From: Carettochelys insculpta
Lineage: Eukaryota; Chordata; Testudines; Carettochelyidae
Assembly (NCBI RefSeq): GCF_033958435.1
Contig: NC_134152.1
Span: forward strand, 14,866,001 to 14,930,000
Direction of reading: 5' to 3'
DNA length: 64,000 nucleotides
Positions within the stretch are counted from its first letter, which is position 1, and each line of letters starts with the position of its first letter. Positions 21,720-33,008 of this stretch are shown here, piece by piece. Under the pieces are notes generated by a model. That model did no database searches. It worked only from the letters and a program-made list of their open reading frames with translations, and was not told the origin of the DNA. Position numbers and translations under genes: made by a program.

Positions 21720-23160
21720 CAGCAACAGGAAGAGTCCTCCTATTTCTGAAAGTCATTCACTTTGTCAGCCCCCAGGGCTGAGGACATACAGGACTATGGA
21801 TTCGCTTCAACACAGAGTTGATTAGGGATAGTTGACTTTATTAAGCTTACTACTGTACTGCTACTACAGTTAGCACACTTTAGCAAGCAAAAGCATCACA
21901 GAGCAAACTATGTAAGGAATAAAAGGCGCTTAGAATACTTATGTTCCATTCTACTGCAGGGAGTCCCATCCCTGGTGCCTCATACCAGGGTCATGGTGAA
22001 CGTGGCTCCAGCTGGGGGACTCTAGGGAACCTCTGAGGCCAAAGTCCCTGGTGAGACTCTCCAGGGAGGGACCTTGCAATGATTTTATACTTCAGCTTTT
22101 TCCCTTTACTGGATGTTTACACACCGGCTCAACAGCACTGTTAATGTTCCCACAGAGGTGAAGCATGTGTCAGTGTTGATTACCTCATCACTTGGCTCCC
22201 AGCTTAAGGAATCCAGAAGGCAGCCACTCAGGCAGTCAGGGCCACCTTAAAAGGCCCACCCAGTGTTTATACAATACAAGGCCATGTGAACTGTGTGTGG
22301 TGAGCAAGGGGATTTCCATCCTTGCTTATTGGGGCCTGCAGGCATGTTGCATGACACACTTCTGTGAGAAATGGTAGCTAGATTGAAGGAGAAATGCTTA
22401 CGTTATGCTAGTGCTGTTACACTAAGGGCTAGGTTGACTTCGCTGTGTGGAGGTGAGGATTTGTCACACTCCTGAGACAGCTATGCCAACCTAGGGCTTT
22501 GTTGATATAAAAGTGTCATCACAATATCATTTCTATATCAGTGCTACATTTCTGCTGTTTTGTTTTGTTGGGACTAGAGACTAACACAGCTACCCCTCTG
22601 TTACCATCACAATATCACGCACTCTGAGCAGAGGGTTATAAGGCAGCTGGTGCTGAGAGGAAGGAGAATACATGAATGGCAGAGAGAGAGGCAGCTGGGG
22701 CAGGGAGTGGAAGGCTCTGCTCCCCTGTAACTGGAGGTTTTGGCTTTAGAGGCTAGCAGCCCTGGAGTGCAGATGGGGAAGAAGTTCGCTTTGGTAGCCA
22801 GAGAGTTACTGTGACCCTGAATTGTAACACTTAATAAAAGCATGGTGTCTGCAACCAGAAGGGTCTCCGCCTAGTTTGTGGATGGAACAGGGACCTGGGA
22901 TCCAGAAGCCTGAGACACTGCTACAATTTATATCTAAAAGAGATCATCTGAGTTACACTGGAGGGATACTATCGTGCTACTTTCTAGGCTGTATAAGCAG
23001 ATAAGATAGTGTTACTCTCCCTGGCTCTAGCCTGCCTCTCATGAGCAATTAATTCCCTTTAGAAGAAGGCCAATCTTAGGATATACCTGCATTAATGTAG
23101 CAATGTCTTACTATATACATGACTTTGAGATTAAATAATGGGGCTAATAACTTCCATAAC
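21720..23160. other. no gene recognised; one small repeat inside
   Basis: About 1.4 kb without a recognisable coding region. It contains the dispersed repeat piece at 22540-22605. The stretch at 21780-22130 ('TTGACTTTATTAAGC', 'AATAAAAGGCGCTTAG') looks like untranslated or LTR-like sequence, but I could not establish ends. Confidence 0.3.
22540..22605 (-). repeat. dispersed repeat fragment
   Basis: The plus strand reads 'GTGCTACATTTCTGCTGTTTT' and later 'ACTAACACAGCTACC...CTGTTACC'. This is the reverse complement of the start of the family copies at 48215 and 14597. Confidence 0.6.
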
Positions 23161-23165
23161 TAAGG

Positions 23166-23365
23166 GGATGGGTAGCTCAGTGGTTTGAGCATGGCACCTA
23201 TAAGCCCAAGGTTATGAGCTCAAGCCTCAAAGAGGCTGTTTGGGGATCTGGGGCAAATAGATTAAAAACCAAAAAGCTGTTGGGGTTGGTGCTTGGTCCT
23301 GCTGTGAGTGCAAAGGACTGGACTTAATGACTTCTTGGCATCCCTTCCAATTCTGTGAGCTATAA
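23166..23365 (+). repeat. Cry I SINE (tRNA-derived, cryptodiran turtles)
   Basis: The head reads 'GGATGGGTAGCTCAGTGGTT' with a pol III A box (TAGCTCAGTGG) and a B-box-like 'GGTTATGAGCTCAAG'. The body then runs 'GGGGATCTGGGGCAAAT', 'TTGGTCCTGCTGTGAGTG' and 'GGACTGGACTTAATGACTTC', and ends 'CCCTTCCAATTCTGTGAGC'. This order is that of the tortoise pol III SINE, which is restricted to hidden-necked turtles according to established knowledge. It is a SINE rather than a working tRNA gene: the anticodon arm is degraded and the body is non-tRNA. Confidence 0.85.
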
Positions 23366-24520
23366 TGTGTATCTCTATTGAGTTCAAGAACAGGAACAAA
23401 GCTTTCTGCTGCTATTCTACAGTGATAGAGCATGCCAGCGCTCCCTGTTCTGAACTGGTACATTTTAAAGGGTATGTTCTCCACTGTTATAAGTTTACAC
23501 CACTTGGCCTCTGCAGGACAGATTTGCAGAAGCATAAAGGCAGCTCCAGTAACTGTTAGTAGGGAACTCCCTTTATGAATAAGGAGAAAAGAGCACAATT
23601 ATATGTAAGTTCACCTCATAAATCACATGATGAATGAACAGGGTTCTGTGTCTGCTTTCACTTTTGTTCCCTTTAGTTGGGATTTTTTTTTTCCTGAGAT
23701 GATCATACACCCAACTAAAATTCATGACATTTATAAGAAAGAGAAGTGAAAGTATCCACAACTGAGAGAAGTAAGTAATGGTTTCCTGAAGAGCTACTTG
23801 TTTGTTTGGGCAAAATATATTTATCTAGTTACCTGAAGGCAGCTAATGGCAAGTATACAGCTGGGGCATAATGTTGTGGCCTTTCCTGAATGAGGACTGT
23901 CCCACACAGGTTTCCTACTGATGGGCTTGATTTTGTATGGCACTAAGAACTATTAATTCCCATTGATACTGAGGGTTTTGAAAGCACTTTGCAGCTACCA
24001 GAAAACACTTTGCACTTCACAGCATTTGGTCCAAGTCAGACAAATCAGTCTTGAACTTACTGAACCCCAATTAATGGATCCCAACATGCTTTAGAAACTC
24101 TGTCCATAGTAGGAACATAAGAACAGCCGTACTGGGTCAGTCTGATGGTCCATGTAGTGTAGAATCCTGTCTTCTGATAGTGGCCACGAGCTTCAGAGAG
24201 AATGAACAGAACAAGGCAATTCCTTGTCAGTCAGTCCCAGATTTTGGCAGTGAGAGGTTTAAAGACACCCCAGAGTATGGGGCTTTATCCCTAACAATTT
24301 TGGTTCATAACTATCCATGAAATGATCTAATTCTTTTTTCTTTTTTTTAAAGTCCAGTTATGTTTTGGCCTTCACAACACCTCTTGAACAATGAGTTCTA
24401 CAGGTGGAGTAGGTGTAGAAATACTTTCTTATTGTTTGTATTAAATATGCTACCTATTTATCTTGTGTTGTGCTACGGGATAAATATCACTTCATTATTC
24501 ACATTCTCTACACCATTCAT

Positions 24521-24636
24521 AATCCCCTTATTCCTAGTAGCTGCAAAGTGCCTTCATTTCAGTGCCTCATTAGTATTCTCTGATAATGGCCTTTAGCATG
24601 GCCATTTTGAAGTTTTTCCTAAGTATAGACATAGCC
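24521..24636 (-). mobile_element. single arm of the palindromic MITE family
   Basis: The segment runs 'CCCCTTATTCCTA', 'GCAAAGTGCC', 'TTTCAGTGCCTCATTAGTAT', 'GCATGGCCATTTTGAAGTTT' and ends 'TATAGACATAGCC'. The same order occurs in the right arm of the elements at 46582-46996 and 61332-62537. No left arm is present. Confidence 0.7.
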
Positions 24637-24814
24637 CTTGTATGGAAGCTATTCTGTATCTTTTCTGTTCCATACGCTTCTCTGCATTGGTTCTAATTCT
24701 ATTAAATCATTTTCAAGCTGGGGTAACCTGTGTGGATTTATAATGGATTTATGGAGTGGCATTTTCATATTTTCTGTTTTATCATCAATCACTTTTCTAA
24801 TGGTAGCTTTTTAA

Positions 24815-25525
24815 AGCCGTGTCTACACGTGCACGCTACTTCGAAGTAATGGCACTAACTTCGAAACAGCACCCGTCATGGCTACACGTGTTGGGCGCTA
24901 TTTCGATGTTAACATCGATGTTAGGCGGCGAGACGTCGAAGCCGCTAACCCCATGAGGGGATGGGAATAGCGCCCTACTTCGAAGTTGAACGTCGAAGTA
25001 GGGACCATGTAGTTGTTGCGCGTCCCGCAACATCGAAATAGCGGGGTCCGCCATGGCGGCCATCAGCTGAGGGGTTGAGAGATGCTCTCTCTCCAGCCCC
25101 TGCGGGGCTCTATGGTCACCGTGTGCAGCAGCCCTTAGCCCAGTGCTTCTGGCTGCTGCTGCTGCAGCTGGGGATCCATGCTGCATGCACAGGGTCTGCA
25201 ACCAGTTGTCGGCTCTGTGTATCTTGTGTTGTTTAGTGCAACTGTGTCTGGGAGGGGCCCTTTAAGGGAGCGGCTTGCTGTTGAGTCCGCCCTGTGACCC
25301 TGTCTGCAGCTGTGCCTGGCACCCTTATTTCCATGTGTGCTACTTTGGCGTGTAGACGTTCCCTCGCAGCGCCTATTTCGATGTGGTGCTGCACAACATC
25401 GATGTTGAACATTGACGTTGCCAGCCCTGGAGGACGTGTAGACGTTATTCATCGAAATAGCCTATTTCGATGTCGCCACATCGAAATAGGCTACTTCGAT
25501 GTAGGCTTCACGTGTAGACGTAGCC
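24815..25525 (-). mobile_element. non-autonomous Harbinger, 711 bp, deletion derivative
   Basis: The flanks are TAA at 24812-24814 and TAA at 25526-25528. The termini (AGCCGTGTCTACACGTGCAC on the left; GGCTACGTCTACACGTG on the right, reverse complement) match those of the 4.7-kb element at 31912-36638, in opposite orientation. Its reverse complement follows the large element's left about 390 bp, including the ATGGATCCCCAGC start and CAG run. It then jumps to the large element's right about 320 bp ('GGGGCTGGAGAGAG', 'CAGCTGATGGCCGCCATGG'). Everything between, both genes included, is gone. Confidence 0.9.
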
Positions 25526-26374
25526 TAAATGAGCACTGCTCATTGAGCAGCTCTTCTCAGTAAACTACCCAAAATGACTCCAAGATCTCTTTTTTGAATG
25601 GGAAAAGCTCATTTAGATCCAATCATTTTATAGGCACAGTTCGGATACATTTTCCTATGGGAATTACTTTGCATTCATCAACACTGAATTTCATCTGCCA
25701 CTTTGTTGCCCCATCACCCTGTTTAGAGACATCTTTTTGTAACTCTTTGCGGTTTTCTTGGACTTAGATATCTTGAGTAATTTTGCCATTTCATTGTTCA
25801 CCCCCTTGTCCAGATCATTTATGAATGTGTTGAACAGCATTGGTCCCAGTACCAGTCTCTGGAGGGCATGGCTGGCTACTTTTCCCCCACTGTGGAAACT
25901 GACCATTTAGCCTTAATATTTGTTTCCTATCTGAAACAGTTAAAGATCTATTAAACAACCTTCCCTCTTATCCCCGATTGTGTGATTTGTTGAAGAGTCT
26001 TTGCCGTGGACCTTGCCTAAGGTTTCTGAAAGTCCATGTACACTGTATCTGCTGGAACATCCTTATCTGTATGTTTTCTGACCACGTCAAATTATTCTGC
26101 TAGATTGGTGAGTATGCTTTTCCTTTAGAAGTGCCATATTGACTGTTCCCCAATATACTGCTCTCATATAGCCATCTGATAAGTCTGTGCTTTACTACAG
26201 TTTCCACCAATTTGCCTGGTTCTGAAGTTAGGCTTACTGGCCAGAAGTTGTAAGAATCACCACCAGGTTCACTTATTTTTCTTTTTTAAAGAAATCAGTA
26301 TTGTATTCATTATCTGCCAGTCATCTCGTACAGAGGCTGATGTAAGCTATAGGTTCATATCACAGTTAGTAGTT

Positions 26375-27155
26375 CCATAATGTCATATTTGAGTTCCTTC
26401 AGAATTCTTAGATGACTAACCTTGGGTTGTGGGGACTGACCTTGGAGATAGTAGTTAATCTGAATCTAATTATATCTACTTATGAATTACTTTGTGTACC
26501 ACTGAGGTGTTCAGTAACTTCTATGGCAAGAGCGGAGCACTATTTAAGAGCACACAGCAATATTGTACATTAGATTAGGACAGAAAGTGAAACTCATTGA
26601 ATCCAGCTGTGATCTCAGAGGGAGTTTTAATGGTTAGAATGAAATCATGTGAGTTATAGCTTCTTCAAGACTCGACTGGTGATAGCCCTAATCTTCTAAA
26701 GAGAGCCATCAGCGTTTACGGGCCTGATTTGGAGAAAGTCAGATGTTCAGTGCCTGCTATTGTTTGGGCACCTTAAGTAATGGACGTGACCACACAGGAT
26801 TTTAAATGGCCATTTGCATACATAGGAATGTGTGTGAAGTTGCAACAGTCATGCCCAACCTTGTATACGTGTCTGCATGCTTAAAGTTCTGACAAGCCCT
26901 TAATGATCAGGATTTTGATTTATATCCAAAAGATGACTTTGACTCTGCTCTGTCTCCTTTGCATGGCTTTGGTGGCTCAGTGGAGACTTCAAGATGCCCT
27001 AATGAGCCCTAATATGACTGTCCAACAGACACACAGCAGGAGTAATTGGCTGTATTCCACCCCTCCCAGTGCCCATGGTAGAGAAAGGGGGTGTGACTGG
27101 AGCGTTCTCAGCTCCAATGATCTCTGCTGGTGGCTTAGCATCTCAGGAGCCATTA
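26375..27155. other. no recognisable feature
   Basis: About 0.8 kb with no domain or repeat core that I recognise. Confidence 0.3.
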
Positions 27156-27164
27156 GAACAGGGG

Positions 27165-27690
27165 TGGAGAACCTATGACCCATGGGCCAGATCCAGGCCC
27201 TGGCTTGCTTTGATCCAGCCTGCGTGGCTCAGGGCTCCCACCTACTCCCAGCAGGGAGGAGCTGGCACTGGTGCTCTAACCATGTATGGGTATTCTTGAC
27301 CACTCTGCATGGAAAGAGCATCAGCACCAGCTCCCCAGTGCTGGGGAGAGGGGAGCCATGAGCCTCATAGCCTGGATCAAAGCAAACCACAGAGCTACCT
27401 TTGCCTCTACCTGCATCAGAGCTGTGCCAGGTAGATTCCTTCATCCCATGCCCTCTCCCACCCAGACCCTGCACCAGTCCCCAGCCTCCTCCTGCACCCT
27501 ATCTCCCTCCCAAACCTGCACCCACACCCCCAGCCCGCTCTTGCACTCTCCCTCCCCACGAAATCCTGCACCCAAGCCTGTTCCTGCACCCTACAACCTG
27601 TTCAAACCCCACTTTTCTGCACCCCGCTCCTATACACTGAACCCCTCATTTTGGGCCACAACTCAGAATATAAGTGGTGAGGGCCTCCAA
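27165..27690. mobile_element. hAT-like repeat with C-rich minisatellite interior
   Basis: The left end 'CAGGGGTGGAGAACCTATGA' followed by 'GGGCCAGATCCAGGCC' resembles hAT termini. The inside (27430-27640) is a degenerate 'CCTGCACCC' tandem array. The right part has 'TTTTGGGCCACAACTC', but no clean terminus or 8-bp duplication is visible. Confidence 0.45.
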
Positions 27691-28161
27691 AATCTGCTAA
27701 CCTGGGAATCTTAGGAGAATTAATCCAGCCCCGGCCTGGAGTGTGAGGGGAACTATGTTGCCTGCAAGAAGTGTGTTTTCTCCTTCTCTCTTTTGCTCTT
27801 GTTTTTTCTGTAACCAGTCGGGGGCGGTGTTCCTTTTAAATTTTTCCATCCATGAGTGGAATAAAGTTTGTTATGTGCACCAAGGCATGGGTGGGTGTGC
27901 ACCACCAATAGAAACACGTGCTGCTGGCTGTGGGCGCACCCAATCAGTTGGCAGTGCTGGAATCTTTCCTGAGCAGCTGCCCAAGCACTCAGCTTACAGG
28001 AACAGTGATCCAGGGCCATGTCCATGAATTTTTTGAGGGCTTGTTTGCTTCTCACTTGCATGTGCTGCCTCCCCCTCCACCGCAGAAAAGGTTCCCCACC
28101 CATGCATTGGAAGATAATAGAGTTGAGAGCTGCAGTGGCCAATACATTTCCTATTCACAAC

Positions 28162-28595
28162 GGCTACGTCTACACTAGCCCCAAACTTCGAAATGGCCAC
28201 GCAAATGGCCATTTCGAAGTTTACTAATGAAGCGCTGAAATGCATATTCAGCGCTTCATTAGCATGCGGGCGGCCGCGGCACTTCAAAATTGACGCGCCT
28301 CGCCGCCGCGTGGCTCATCCCGACGGGGCTCCTTTTCGAAAGGACCCCGCCTACTTCGAAGTTCCCTTATTCCCATGAGCTGATGGGAATAAGGGGACTT
28401 CGAAGTAGGCGGGGTCCTTTCGAAAAGGAGCCCCATTGGGACGAGCCGCGCGGCGACGAGGCGCGTCAATTTCAAGTACCGCGGCCGCCCACATGCTAAT
28501 GAAGCGTGAATATGCATTTCAGCGCTTCATTAGTAAACTTCGAAATGGCCATTTGCGTGGCCATTTCGAAGTTTGGAGCTAGTGTAGACACAGCC
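28162..28595. mobile_element. palindromic MITE, 434 bp, AAC target duplication
   Basis: It is flanked by AAC at 28159-28161 and 28596-28598. The whole element is one near-perfect inverted repeat with its centre around 28380 ('CCCATGAGCTGATGGG'). The arms carry 'GGCTACGTCTACACTAGC', 'CGAAATGGCC', 'AGCGCTTCATTAGCATG', 'GCGGCCGC' and 'CCTTTTCGAAAGGACCC' segments. The ends match Harbinger termini at the GGCTACGTCTACAC core but then diverge. It has no gene; overlapping open frames on both strands simply mirror the palindrome. Confidence 0.9.
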
Positions 28596-28599
28596 AACA

Positions 28600-30520
28600 T
28601 GTGACAAATGGGGCAGCACACTGTGGTGAAATGTGGCTCAAGAGCTCCACACATGTGGGGTACCCCTCTGGCAGCTCCACGCACACACCCCATTACATGG
28701 TGGGACAAGCGTGTGGGCAGCAGTGCAGAGGCAGCTCCTCCAGCCCCAGGGGGCTCCAGCCATGGGGCAGCTGGCAAAGCATGGCTTTAGTCCCAGGCAG
28801 CTCACACAGCTCTAAGTGAGTAATCTTGCAGGGTGTGTGTTTGTGTGTGCCTGGCTCAGGGCGGGAGAGGGGGCCTGTTGCAATCAGTTAAATTTCTCTT
28901 GGACACCACTGGGTTAGAGCAACCTTAAGGGACAGAGGCATGGGTAGGGATAGGAAATTCACAGGCGCCTCACCTCCCTGCTCCCTGCTTCAGATGAGCT
29001 GAGTGCTGCTCCAGCTGAGTATCTGTGGTCCGGCTCTTCCAATATAGCAGAACCTCCAACAATCTGGGAGGGGGGCTTTGGTCACTGAAAAAAGAGGAAA
29101 ACTCCATTTTGAATCATTAGGACACAAAGCAGTTGCAGTGGCCTGTATCCCACACGTCATTCGATTATCATACTGGTCCCTTGTGGCTTTAAAAGTCTAT
29201 GAAAGAAACGAAAAGTGATAATTGAGGACATAATCTAGTACAGATTAATTTTTGGTGTCTGCAAAAATAATAATCTGTAACCACAGTGTTATCTTTACAT
29301 GCAAAAAAGAAAGTGTGATAAAAGCATTGTTGGTGGAGTATATAAAGCTGCATTATTAGGAAAAAGAAACCGTGTTTTGTTAGTTTCTCTTTCACCTGCG
29401 TGGTTTCCAGTAAATGAAGCTATTTGATCTGCAGCTGAGCTTCAAGAGTCCAGAGGGTTTGGGTTTGCAAATTTGGGTTCTTTTTTCATTCTCAGCTGTT
29501 AAAAAGTCTCTCATATCTGAAATGTGTATCAGTTTAAATTGCACTAGAACTATTGGAATTTGAAGAGTTGGTTTTCATGTCTTAAAAAGCACAAGACAGC
29601 ATACAAAAATGTTCATGCAATTTCATGCCTAGTTTGCACAAACATTTACTGTGATTGTACATGAAAAGTAAGTATTTGCATCTGCAAATAGCCCAAGAAA
29701 GAGGCATGTTTCTGGCCTTTTGCCCTCATGAATAAACACTTATTGCAAGCACTCTTAAGAGACCAAACAGTTGTGGGTACATTTTATACATGGTCCTGAA
29801 CTTAGGAAGTTTTCCAGCTCAGGTACAATGGCTTTGCTCTTGTGATATGCTAGGTCTTTCTCACCTAGATTTTCTGTATTATTTTTTCTACACACACATG
29901 CACAAACATCCCTCTTATTGGTTTAAAAAAACAGGAGTCAGCTTGCCAGTTGGTATGAACTGGTGAAGCTTCCTTGGTGTCAGTGAAGCTAAGCTGCTTC
30001 ACAACCAGCTGAGAATCTGCCCTTGTGCACTCTTGTATGGCTTGTAAAATAGCACATTCAAGAGTCGATTATCAGTCCCGGCTGTTCAAAATTTACTGTG
30101 TTCACAATAAAAGTCTGATACACATCCCATCACATTCTTATTTGATCCTGCTTGTTGTAAACCTAGTGCAGACATGTTTCACAGCTGGGCTGGGATGCCT
30201 TAGTGAAATGTTTAATAACAAATGGTGTCCAGAGTACAAACAAGTAACTTAGATTAAAATCATTTAAATCAAGATACGGTGGAGGTTTATGGCATTTTAC
30301 TATCAAAGTACATTTATGAATTTAACATTTTCACTTGACTCTGGGAGACTATCAGTAACTGGGCTAGACATTTCCAAGTTATGTCTGAAATGACTAATTT
30401 GTCTTCCAAAATATACCAGAAGCCCAAACTACTGTGCAGAAAAGCACAAGTAATTGTGCGCTAAATTTGTGCACTTCGTGTTTCTCTGTTGAGGGCCTGC
30501 ACAAGGCCTGTCCACCATGA
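28600..30520. other. no recognisable gene
   Basis: About 1.9 kb without a supported feature. The 28600-28800 part is GC-richer; the rest is AT-rich and unique-looking. No conserved exon could be read. Confidence 0.3.
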
Positions 30521-30529
30521 ACATCTGGT

Positions 30530-31095
30530 ACAGGGGAGGGAAACCTTCTTGAAGTTGGGGGCCACACACATGAAATGCAAAAAACCCCAAAACAAAATAA
30601 AACAAACAAACAAAAAAGCCCCTCACTGATGTAGTCCTGGACTGTATGGGGGGCCAGAGCTATGGATCTGGGGTGCAGTGGGGAAGGAGGGTGCAGGAGC
30701 AGGCTGTGAGTGGGTCATCTGGGCTGGAGTGGGGTGCAGGAGTGGGCTGAAGGTGGGGGATCTGGGTGGGAGAGGGATATAGGACAGGATGCAGGACGGG
30801 TGAGCATGGCAGGAAGGTGAAGGAACATGCTGGGGATGTGGGTCTAGGTGGAAGGAGGGATGCAGGAGGGTTTGCTGGGGTCTGGAAGAGAGGGGTCAGG
30901 GTGGGGTGAGGAGTCTAGCAGAGCCACAGGAGCCAGATGCAGGTTGGGAATCAGCTGGGAGGGAGGGTGCAGGTGGGAGAGGGGTTCTGGATGGGAGGGG
31001 GGGCACAGAAGCTGTCTGGGACCACAAGGTCTGGGTGAAAAGGGTGTAGATTACCTTTGCAGCACATGGCTCTTTGCCCCCCCTCGTCCCAGGTA
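30530..31095. repeat. G-rich minisatellite-like block, possibly hAT-derived
   Basis: Degenerate units such as 'GGATCTGGGGTGCAG', 'GAGTGGGGTGCAGGAG' and 'GGGGGATCTGGGTGGGAG' fill about 30650-31030. The left edge 'CAGGGGAGGGAAACC' next to 'GGGGGCCACACAC' resembles a hAT end, but no matching right end or duplication is visible. Confidence 0.45.
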
Positions 31096-31099
31096 CTCC

Positions 31100-31905
31100 C
31101 TTCTACTGGTCTGATTGGCTAAGCAGGGCAGCTGTGTGGGGTCCCATGCCACTGGGGATCCTGCAAAGATAACTTACATGCTTCAGTGCCTAGCAGCTGG
31201 ATTCAGTTCCAGACAAGGCTCACAAGGGAGAAACAGGCCTAAGTATCCCACTGAAATGTAAGTACAATAGGATTCTTGCAAGACAGTTATTTAATTATGT
31301 GCTTAAATGAAGTAAGCAATTTTTCAATAATATTTTGCTGTGACATGTTTCTATATTTACAGCTGATTTGTAAGCAAGTTGTTTTTAAACGAGGTGAAAC
31401 TTGGAGGTACACAAGACAAATCAGCCTCCTGAGAGAGGTAAAGTGGTTTGGAAAGGCTGAGAACCACAGCTCAGTCTTATTTCCTCTTTTCACTCATTTA
31501 CACTTTTGCAGTTACTCAGCTGTCCCTTCTACATTCATGCTTTGCTCCTTCCTGACGGGGAATCTAGAGAACCACCCCACTTCCTTGGCTTTGATGTCTG
31601 CTCTTATCTTTTGCACTTGCCAGTAACAGCTTGTCCCCGATAAAAACTCAGTAGTTCTTATGACTGGCCTTACGGGTGGGTGAGGTGGGCCTGGGATGTG
31701 AGGCTGTGGAAGGGAGCCATTTAAAAGCCCACAGGCAATGTTTGTACACAAATCTAGACCTGGCTGATGAAAACATCCCTATGCTTATAGGCAAGTGCTG
31801 TACCCTCCATCATATTTGTGAAGGGAAAGGTGAAAGCTTCAGTTGGGGCTAGACAATTGAACCTCAGCACCTGGAGGCTGAGTTCAAAGAGACTCCTCAG
31901 TTGTA
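31100..31905. other. no recognisable feature
   Basis: This is unique-looking sequence up to the Harbinger target duplication. No exon or repeat core is seen. Confidence 0.3.
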
Positions 31906-32274
31906 CTTACTGGCTACGTCTACACGTGCACGCTACATCGAAGTAGCTAATTTCGAAGTAGCGACATCGAAATAGCCTATTTCGATGAATAGCATCTACA
32001 CGTCCTCCAGGGCTGGCAACGTCGATGTTCAACTTCGACGTTGCGCAGCCCAACATCGAAATAGGCGCAGCGAGGGAACGTCTACAAGCCAAAGTAGCAC
32101 ACATCGAAATAGGGATGCCAGGCACAGCTGCAGACAGGGTCACCAGGCGGACTAGCGCTTCCGGGGCAACAGCTAGCCGCTCCCTTAAAGGGCCCCTCCC
32201 AGACACATGCAGCCTGCACAGCACGCGGTCTGAGGAGCCATAGGCACACAGACCCTGGGCGCCGCAGTCATGGA

Positions 32275-32301
32275 CCCCCAGCAGCAGCAGCAGCAGCAGC
32301 C
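32275..32301 (+). repeat. CAG triplet repeat near transposase start
   Basis: About seven CAG units encode Gln directly after ATG GAC CCC. The short derivative at 24815-25525 keeps a shorter, interrupted version (CAGCTGCAGCAG...), so the tract varies between copies. Confidence 0.85.
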
Positions 32302-32736
32302 AGAGGTCCACCCAGCCCTCCCTGCTCCGTGCCATGCAGGAGGCAGCTGAGCACCTCCTTGCCCCAGAGGAGGAGATGCCCCCAGGGCAGCAGGGCTCAA
32401 CCCCTACCCCTGCAGCACCCCGCCCCCCCCCGCCTCACACACCGGCGGCTGTGGAGCTACCCCACCAGCACCAACTGGTGGGAGCGGCTGGTGCTTGGGG
32501 AGTGGGACGACGACCGCTGGATCAGGAACTTCAGGATGAGCCAGCAGACATTTCTGGAGCTGTGCCAGTGGCTCACCCCCGCACTCAGGCACCAGGACAC
32601 CGCCATGCGGCATGCCCTCACAGTGCAGAAACGGGTCGGCATCGCTGTCTGGAAGCTGGCCACTCCCGAAAGCTACCGATCCGTGGGCCAGCAGTTTGGT
32701 GTCGGCAAGGCCACCGTCGGGGCTGTCTTCATGGAG

Positions 32737-33008
32737 GTAAGAGAACCCACAGGGGGAGGGCAGGGCAGGGGAGGGGGTCCCGGGCACAGGAGGGCAGGGC
32801 AGGGCAGGGCAGGGCAGGGGAGGCCAGGGCAGGGGAGGAGGAGGGGAGGGGACGCCAGGGCAGAGGAGGGCAGGGCAGGGCAGGGGGGCCAGGGAAGAGG
32901 AGGGCAGGGCAGGGCAGGGGGGCCAGGGCAGGGGAGGGCAGGGCAGGGCAGGGCCATGCACACCCTGCTCACCCCTCATTGGTGCTGTCCCATGTGCTTT
33001 CTCTGCAG
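32737..33008 (+). repeat. transposase intron made of a GGCAGGGC minisatellite
   Basis: The 272-bp intron has a GTAAGA donor and a TTTCTCTGCAG acceptor. Most of it (about 32755-32952) is a tandem array of GGCAG/GGGCAGG units with AGGAGG interruptions. Long Gly/Arg or Pro/Leu open frames read through the array are not protein-coding. Confidence 0.85.

Larger units (their letters stand above)
24113..26370 (-). mobile_element. CR1-like LINE remnant carrying two DNA-transposon insertions
   Basis: Read on minus, 25690-25906 gives 'LGPMLFNTFINDLDKGVNNE', the reverse transcriptase block following the palm in CR1-type elements. Sequence down to 24113 looks like the 3' part; on plus it begins 'GGAACATAAGAACAGCCGTA' and 'CTGGGTCAGTCTGATGGTCC', a common reptilian repeat end. 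Sequence 25900-26370 is consistent with upstream polymerase-coding sequence with many stops. A MITE arm (24521-24636) and the 711-bp Harbinger derivative (24815-25525) interrupt it. The subfamily is not resolved. Confidence 0.6.

Noticed and set aside
23166..23240. Possible tRNA gene
   Set aside because: A- and B-box-like sequences are present but the cloverleaf is degraded and the sequence continues into the Cry I SINE body.
28018..28517. Pairs of similar open frames on both strands at the palindromic MITE
   Set aside because: The frames mirror each other because the element is an inverted repeat; they do not represent duplicated genes.
32404..32979. Pro/Leu/Cys-rich frames over the GGCAG array
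   Set aside because: They read the minisatellite intron of the transposase. The splice sites at 32737 and 33008 remove it.
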